Assembly (NCBI GenBank): GCA_041402045.1
Contig: JAWKSZ010000069.1
Location: forward strand, 1 to 46,257
From: JAGQRJ01 sp041402045
GTDB taxonomy: Bacteria > Planctomycetota > J058
Direction of reading: 5' to 3'
Length of the DNA stretch: 46,257 nucleotides
Under the pieces are notes generated by a model. The model made no database searches, was not told where the DNA came from, and worked only from the letters and a program-made list of their open reading frames with translations. Positions 42,128 to 46,257 of this stretch are shown piece after piece; position 1 is the first letter of the stretch, and each line of letters opens with the position of its first letter. The position numbers were made by a program, and so were the translations under genes.

Positions 42128-43609
42128 ATGAGCCTCGACCCCTGCTGCGACCGCCGTGGATTCCTGAGCTGGGGGCTGGGTGGCGCCCTGAGCCTGAGCC
42201 TGGGCGGCTACGTCCGCCCGCTGTGGGCGGGGGAGCAGGCGCTCCCCGGGTTCGGCGCCGCGAAGCACTGCGTGGTCCTGTGGATGACCGGCGGCCCCAG
42301 CCAGCTCGAGACCTTCAACCCGCTCCCCGGCACGGCCCAGGGCGGCCCGACCCAGGCGATCGACACCGCCGCCAAGGGCGTGAAGATCGCGGCGAGCCTG
42401 CCGCGGCTGGCCGAGCACATGCAGGACGTGGCCCTGATCCGCTCCATGGCCACCAAGGAGGGCAACCACCAGCGCGCCCGCCACTTCCTGCACACGGGCT
42501 ACGTGCCCAGCGGCACGGTGCAGCACCCGGACATGGGCGCGCTGATCTGCCAGCAGAAGGCCGACCCCACCGCGGAGCTGCCGAGCTACGTCACGATCGC
42601 CGGCGCCGCGCCGGGGGCGGGCTTCCTCGGGGTGAGCCTCGCGCCGTTCGTGGTGCAGAACCCGCTCAAGCCGGTGGACAACCTGGCCTACCCCCAGGGC
42701 GTGGACGAGGCGCGCTTCGATCGGCGCCGCGCCTTGCGCGCGAAGCTCGGCAAGGAGTTCGCCAAGGCGCACCCCGGCCCCGAGACCAGCGGGCACGAGG
42801 CGATCTACGACAAGGCCGACCGCATGATGCACTCGCCGCGGTCCGAGGCCTTCGACGTCAGCGGCGAGCCCCAGGCGCTGCGCGAGGCCTACGGCGAGGG
42901 CAAGTTCGGCCAGGGCTGCCTCATGGCCCGGCGCCTGATCGAGCAGGGCGCGAAGGTCGTCGAGGTCCAGCTCGGCGGCTGGGACACCCACAAGGACAAC
43001 TTCAACAAGACCACCCAGCTCTGCGGCGAGCTCGACCGCGGGTTCGCGACGTTGCTCATGGACCTCAAGCAGCGCGACCTGCTCAAGGACACCCTCGTGC
43101 TCTGCCTGGGCGAGTTCGGGCGCACCCCGCGGATCAACGAGAACGAGGGCCGCGACCACTTCGCCAAGGCCTGGAGCCTGGCGCTGGCCGGCGGTCCGAT
43201 CCAGGGCGGCCGCGTGGTCGGCGAGACCTCGGGCGACGGCATGCAGGTCACCAAGCGCCCGCTGAACGCCCAGGACCTCATGGCCTCGGTCATGCACGCC
43301 ATGGGCGTCGACCGCTACCACACCAACTACACCGGCCTCGGCCGTCCGCTGACCGCGGTCGACGAGTCCGGCAAGGTGATCTCCGAGCTTCTTCGCCTAG
43401 CGCGGGGTTCGCTGCTCGAAGACGCGCCGCGACCTCGCGGCGCGTCGTCGTGTACCCCCCCGCGCCACATGCGGTTCACGGCCCCACCCCTGGCACTGCG
43501 GCGTGCCGTGGCTGGGACGTCGCGCGCTAACTCCTTGCACAGCAAGACGGCACCCCGCGTGCACGCACCCTCTCCGAGAAGAGACGAGGTGATCGTGCGG
43601 TGGTGGTGA
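42128..43609 (+). CDS. DUF1501 family Tat-exported protein
   Basis: An exported protein of the sulfatase-like DUF1501 family, abundant in Planctomycetota. The twin-arginine signal is CDRRGFLSWGLGG. Family blocks are VVLWMTGGPSQLETF, IRSMATKEGNHQRARHFLHTGY, VVEVQLGGWDTHKDNF, CLGEFGRTPRIN and GRDHF. The usual end, GKVISEL plus one or two residues, is reached at about 43392. The frame then runs 70 further residues of low-complexity sequence to 43609. Removing one T at about 43390 would give GELFA and a stop at 43398-43400, right before a strong hairpin, so the true end is probably 43400. The enzymatic activity of the family is not established. The ATG has GAGGAG upstream. Confidence 0.9.
   Translation: MSLDPCCDRRGFLSWGLGGALSLSLGGYVRPLWAGEQALPGFGAAKHCVVLWMTGGPSQLETFNPLPGTAQGGPTQAIDTAAKGVKIAASLPRLAEHMQDVALIRSMATKEGNHQRARHFLHTGYVPSGTVQHPDMGALICQQKADPTAELPSYVTIAGAAPGAGFLGVSLAPFVVQNPLKPVDNLAYPQGVDEARFDRRRALRAKLGKEFAKAHPGPETSGHEAIYDKADRMMHSPRSEAFDVSGEPQALREAYGEGKFGQGCLMARRLIEQGAKVVEVQLGGWDTHKDNFNKTTQLCGELDRGFATLLMDLKQRDLLKDTLVLCLGEFGRTPRINENEGRDHFAKAWSLALAGGPIQGGRVVGETSGDGMQVTKRPLNAQDLMASVMHAMGVDRYHTNYTGLGRPLTAVDESGKVISELLRLARGSLLEDAPRPRGASSCTPPRHMRFTAPPLALRRAVAGTSRANSLHSKTAPRVHAPSPRRDEVIVRWW
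43421..43446 (+). terminator. Strong hairpin, probable terminator of the DUF1501 gene
   Basis: Two perfect 12-bp arms, 43421-43432 and 43435-43446, enclose only CC. It lies 20 bp after the expected stop (43400) and inside the run-on frame, which supports a spurious extension of that gene. Confidence 0.65.
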
Positions 43610-43761
43610 CGGCGAGTGCGATCGTGGTGGCGGGAGCGCTGGGCGCGCTCTCGAGTGCGGCGCTGTGGCGCGGGGCACCCTGCCCCAGGAGCGGGGGGTG
43701 CCCCGCGCCGACGTGGCGAGCGTGGACACGTTGTGCGGGCCGCAGCGCGCGGTGTAGGCGC

Positions 43762-44376
43762 TCAGGCGGCGCGGCGCGCGGGGAACACGATCGTCGGCTG
43801 ACCGGGCTCGGCGCGAGGCAGGACCCGGGGGGCGCTGGCGGCCTCCTCCTCCACCGGCGCGGCGGGCTCCCAGAAGCGCACGCCCACGAGCACCAGGAAC
43901 GCGAGCCCGACCAGCGAGATCACCGCGGCGGCGTCCTGGGGCAAGGCGAGCTGGCGCGGCAGCGGCGCCCAGCCGTTGCCGGTGGAGGGGGTGATCGCGA
44001 AGCGCACGAGCACGTCGGCGGGGAACACGCACAGCGCGCTGATCGCGGTGCACACCGCCAGGCGGCCCTGCCAGGTCTCGGTGCGTCGGCGCCAGAGCAC
44101 GCTGGCCGCGATCCCGCAGGCGAAGGCGAACAGCGTCTGGCCCTCGCCGGGCGTGCGGGTCGACCACCAGGCGACCTCCACGAGCTCCAGCGGCGCGTAG
44201 AGCCCGACGAGCCAGGCGGGGTCGTCGGGGCGGGCCTCGAGGAAGTGCGCGACGCGGCCGTAGTAGTCGAGCTTGTGCACGAGGAACCCGTGCCGGCGCA
44301 GGTAGAGGTAGGTCCCCGCATACGGCAGGAAGCAGAACGAGAGGGTCAGGACCAGCCAGGGGAGCGCGCGCTTCAT
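43762..44376 (-). CDS. Multi-spanning membrane protein, function unknown
   Basis: A 204-residue inner-membrane protein with about four hydrophobic helices: ALPWLVLTLSFCFLPYAGTYLYL at the start, FAFACGIAASVLW, LAVCTAISALCVFPADVLV and VISLVGLAFLVLVGV. A soluble, Pro/Glu-rich C-terminus follows. I recognise no family. ATG 44376 has AGGGAG seven bases upstream; the longer frame toward 45060 is a shadow of the PHP gene. It follows the PHP gene by 26 nt and probably shares its transcript with that gene and the CvpA-like gene. Confidence 0.65.
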   Translation of the reverse strand: MKRALPWLVLTLSFCFLPYAGTYLYLRRHGFLVHKLDYYGRVAHFLEARPDDPAWLVGLYAPLELVEVAWWSTRTPGEGQTLFAFACGIAASVLWRRRTETWQGRLAVCTAISALCVFPADVLVRFAITPSTGNGWAPLPRQLALPQDAAAVISLVGLAFLVLVGVRFWEPAAPVEEEAASAPRVLPRAEPGQPTIVFPARRAA

Positions 44377-44402
44377 GCGCTCCCTATCGGCCTGAGTCGA
44401 GG

Positions 44403-45236
44403 CTAGCTGGAGCCCTCGCCCAGCCCGAGGGCCGCGAGCAAGGGCTCGAGGGGGGCCTGGGGCGCCTTCCACTGCCCGAGCTGCGGGTCGTGGGCGTGCC
44501 CGTGCCAGTCGGAGCCGGCGCTGGGCAGGAGCCCGCGGCGGACCGCCGCGCGCTCCACCCGCTCGAGGAGCGAGCCCACCGCCCGCGGGCGGTAGACCTC
44601 GAGCCCGCGCAGCCCGGCGCGGCTCAGGGGCCCCAGGTGGTGCTCCAGGTCGAGGCGCGTGGGGTGCGCGAGCACCGAGAGCCCGCCGGCGGCGTGGATC
44701 GCCTCCAGCGCGTCGTCGGCGGCCACGACCTCGGCCTCGGGCACCCGCGCGTTCTGCAGGAAGCGGCGGAACGCCTTGCGCCGGTCGCGGACGACGCCCC
44801 GGCGCACGAGCGCCGCGGCGACGTGGTTGCGCCCGACGTAGGCCTCGGGGCCCAGGCCGCCGGTGACCTCGTCCCAAGCGAGGGTCACGCCCTGGGCCTC
44901 GAGCGCGCCCAGGATCGCCTGGATCTGCGCGCGCTTCCCGGCGCGGTTGCGCGCGGCGAGCTCCTGCAGTCCAGGGCTGCCCGGGTCGACGCCGTAGCCC
45001 AGCACGTGGACGGTGCCCTGCACGCCCGCGCGCACGCGGCAGGTGAGCTCGATCCCGCACAGCGGGACGAGGCCGCGGCTGCGCGCCTCCTGGGCGAAGG
45101 GCTCCCAGCCCGCGGTCGTGTCGTGGTCGGTGAGCGCGGCCAGCTCGACCCCGACCTCGGCCACCCGGCGCGCGACCCCCTCGGGGGGGAAGGCGCCGTC
45201 GGAGACGGTGCTGTGCAGGTGCAGGTCGACCCTCAA
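44403..45236 (-). CDS. PHP-domain phosphoesterase (nucleoside bisphosphatase/RNase AM-like)
   Basis: A 277-residue metal-dependent phosphoesterase. The PHP metal ligands are VDLHLHSTVSDG (Asp4, His6, His8), LTDHDT (36-40), GIELTC (Glu), VLAHP and the closing AGSDWHGHAHD. The all-alpha insert of about 100 residues after the first barrel strands is as in the YciV/TrpH group, which removes 3' phosphates from nucleoside 3',5'-bisphosphates and trims RNA 5' ends. Substrate assignment is by family. The start is TTG, overlapping the TGA of the CvpA-like gene (TTGA), so translation is coupled. The membrane protein gene follows 26 nt downstream. Confidence 0.9.
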   Translation of the reverse strand: MRVDLHLHSTVSDGAFPPEGVARRVAEVGVELAALTDHDTTAGWEPFAQEARSRGLVPLCGIELTCRVRAGVQGTVHVLGYGVDPGSPGLQELAARNRAGKRAQIQAILGALEAQGVTLAWDEVTGGLGPEAYVGRNHVAAALVRRGVVRDRRKAFRRFLQNARVPEAEVVAADDALEAIHAAGGLSVLAHPTRLDLEHHLGPLSRAGLRGLEVYRPRAVGSLLERVERAAVRRGLLPSAGSDWHGHAHDPQLGQWKAPQAPLEPLLAALGLGEGSS

Positions 45237-46168
45237 CGCGGGGCGGCCTCGTCGTCGCCGGCCTCGGGTTGGCCGCTGCTCTGCGGCTGGAGCCCGTTTA
45301 TGTCGGCGCGCACCGAGCTCCAGTCGACCTCCCCCAGCCGCGCGCGGAACTCGTCGTCGGCGAGGAGCGCGCGCACCTTGGGGTTCTGCAGGAGCGTCTT
45401 CACGTCGCGGGCGCGGAACGCCGCCTGGGCGTCGGGGTCGCGCAGGAGCTCCTGGACCTTGGGGTGGTTCTTCAGCGACTGCAGCTCGGGGTGGTTCCGC
45501 AGCTGCTCGGCCTGGGCCTGGGTCTCGAGCTCCTGGGAGAGGTTCCAGATCTCGTCCAGGCTGCGCACGATCTTGAACTCGGGGTAGCTCTCGAGATACG
45601 GCTCGACCTGGGACTTGTAGAGCGTGGCCACGTGGGAGGCCTCGATCGAGCGCGCGAAGGACGTGGTCCAGCCGCAGCGGTCGGCGTAGACGATCACGCC
45701 GAACAGGAGCAGGCCGGTCACGCAGCCCTTCACGAACCCCAGGCCGGCGCCCAGGATCTTGTCGCTCCAGTAGACGATCCCGTTCTTGCCCGCGATCGGG
45801 TTGGTGAGCAGGGTCACCGGGCCTTGCTTGGTGTCGCCGGCGATCGCGTCGGCCACCGCCTCGGCGCCGTCGTCGAGGCGATCGTCCGCGCCCTGGCCCT
45901 TGACCTTCTTCAGGATCAGGCGGCCCACGATCGCGATCACGAGGAACCCGACCACGAACACCACGACGCCGCCGGCGATCTCACCCAGGATCTCGGGCAC
46001 CCCGAGCGCGCTGGCGACGCTGCCGCCGACCGTGCCGTGGAGGTAGCGCGCGAGGAGCAGCGCGCCGAGGAGGGCCAGGGTCTGGATCACCTCCTTGTAG
46101 AACCCACGCCGCGCCCCGAAGACCACGGAATAGAACAGGATCAGGAGGAAGACGAGGTCGGCTGCCAT
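45233..46168 (-). CDS. CvpA-family membrane protein
   Basis: A 311-residue inner-membrane protein. Four N-terminal hydrophobic helices lie within residues 1-180: FLLILFYSVVFGARRGFYKEVI, LLGALLLARYLH, GGVVVFVVGFLVIAIVGRLIL, and a segment around GAGLGFVKGCVTGLLLFGVIV. The GFxKG-like loop and the G-rich fourth helix are the CvpA (colicin V production) fold. The C-terminal 130 residues are soluble, with repeated LxxHPxVQxLLxDP-like units (LQSLKNHPKVQELLRDPD, LLQNPKVRALLAD), a helical-hairpin repeat. ATG 46168. It is the first gene of the coupled operon with the PHP gene. CvpA proteins affect biofilm and envelope functions, but the mechanism is not settled. Confidence 0.85.
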   Translation of the reverse strand: MAADLVFLLILFYSVVFGARRGFYKEVIQTLALLGALLLARYLHGTVGGSVASALGVPEILGEIAGGVVVFVVGFLVIAIVGRLILKKVKGQGADDRLDDGAEAVADAIAGDTKQGPVTLLTNPIAGKNGIVYWSDKILGAGLGFVKGCVTGLLLFGVIVYADRCGWTTSFARSIEASHVATLYKSQVEPYLESYPEFKIVRSLDEIWNLSQELETQAQAEQLRNHPELQSLKNHPKVQELLRDPDAQAAFRARDVKTLLQNPKVRALLADDEFRARLGEVDWSSVRADINGLQPQSSGQPEAGDDEAAPR

Positions 46169-46257
46169 GGCTGGATGGTGTCCCGCGCGGGAGCGTTTGT
46201 AAAGCGCTGAACCGCGCGGTCTAGGCGATCCGCGTGCCTCGGGACGGGGTGTCGAAG

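Noticed and set aside
43762..45060. 432-residue minus-strand protein ending in the membrane domain
   Set aside because: Its first half is an out-of-frame reading of the PHP gene; the membrane protein starts at ATG 44376 with its own ribosome site.
46169..46257. Possible further gene at the right edge
   Set aside because: Only 89 bases remain and no coding pattern or start signal is evident.

Overview
This is a very GC-rich (roughly 70 % or more by eye) bacterial chromosome segment with about 33 genes on both strands, many of them starting with GTG. It has no rRNA or tRNA gene, CRISPR array or transposase that I can see. A Tat-exported DUF1501 protein, paired small GTPases, sigma-54 activators with degenerate receivers and long intergenic repeats suggest Planctomycetota. 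Myxococcota or another high-GC deep lineage cannot be excluded from this window.

Layout. 1-2069: an ABC-2 exporter (permease cut by the window edge, plus ATPase) and a 60-residue Cys/His protein, all on the minus strand. 2211-6777: sigma-54 activator 1, then a methyltransferase and a betaine-type (BCCT) transporter fused to a universal-stress domain; the linker of that fusion is coded by a G7C15 tract. 7174-12312 (minus): a four-gene cassette of GNAT acetyltransferase, ATP-grasp ligase, a 659-residue protein with a papain-like Cys-His-Asn pattern, and an acetylpolyamine-amidohydrolase/HDAC-like deacetylase. 12488-14890: sigma-54 activator 2 followed 24 nt later by a diadenylate-cyclase-like protein. 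15243-20200: a small lipoprotein, then two overlapping GTPases and a large partner that resembles the predicted double-GTPase/GAP1 conflict systems. 20277-29534: housekeeping genes (trxB, uvrC, a GspE/PilB-type ATPase, alaS, a BtpA-family protein) and a beta-propeller protein. 29536-35332: a glycosyltransferase, a 1392-residue RHS/YD-repeat protein with an unrecognised tail, and a small HTH regulator. 35361-40488: an HD-GYP protein and small lipoprotein, ferredoxin and hypothetical genes, with two intergenic repeat arrays. 40659-46168: pgi, the DUF1501 protein, a membrane protein, a PHP phosphoesterase and a CvpA-like protein.

Two themes stand out. First, signalling: two paralogous sigma-54 activators and an HD-GYP protein all have receiver-like N-termini without an evident phospho-acceptor Asp, and one activator is coupled to a possible c-di-AMP synthase. 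A three-block DNA motif precedes both the methyltransferase/transporter operon and activator 2. Second, accessory systems: the acetylation/ligation/hydrolysis cassette and the GTPase-GAP1 locus are the best candidates for poorly described biology.

Sequence quality matters here. Several conserved genes (ATP-grasp, btpA, trxB, the gene at 39866, the lipoprotein at 15243, probably DUF1501) are broken by single-base shifts. Most of these are repaired by adding one base to a C or G run, and the third GTPase-locus gene plus the trxB start carry many shifts. I read most of these as assembly indels, not pseudogenes.
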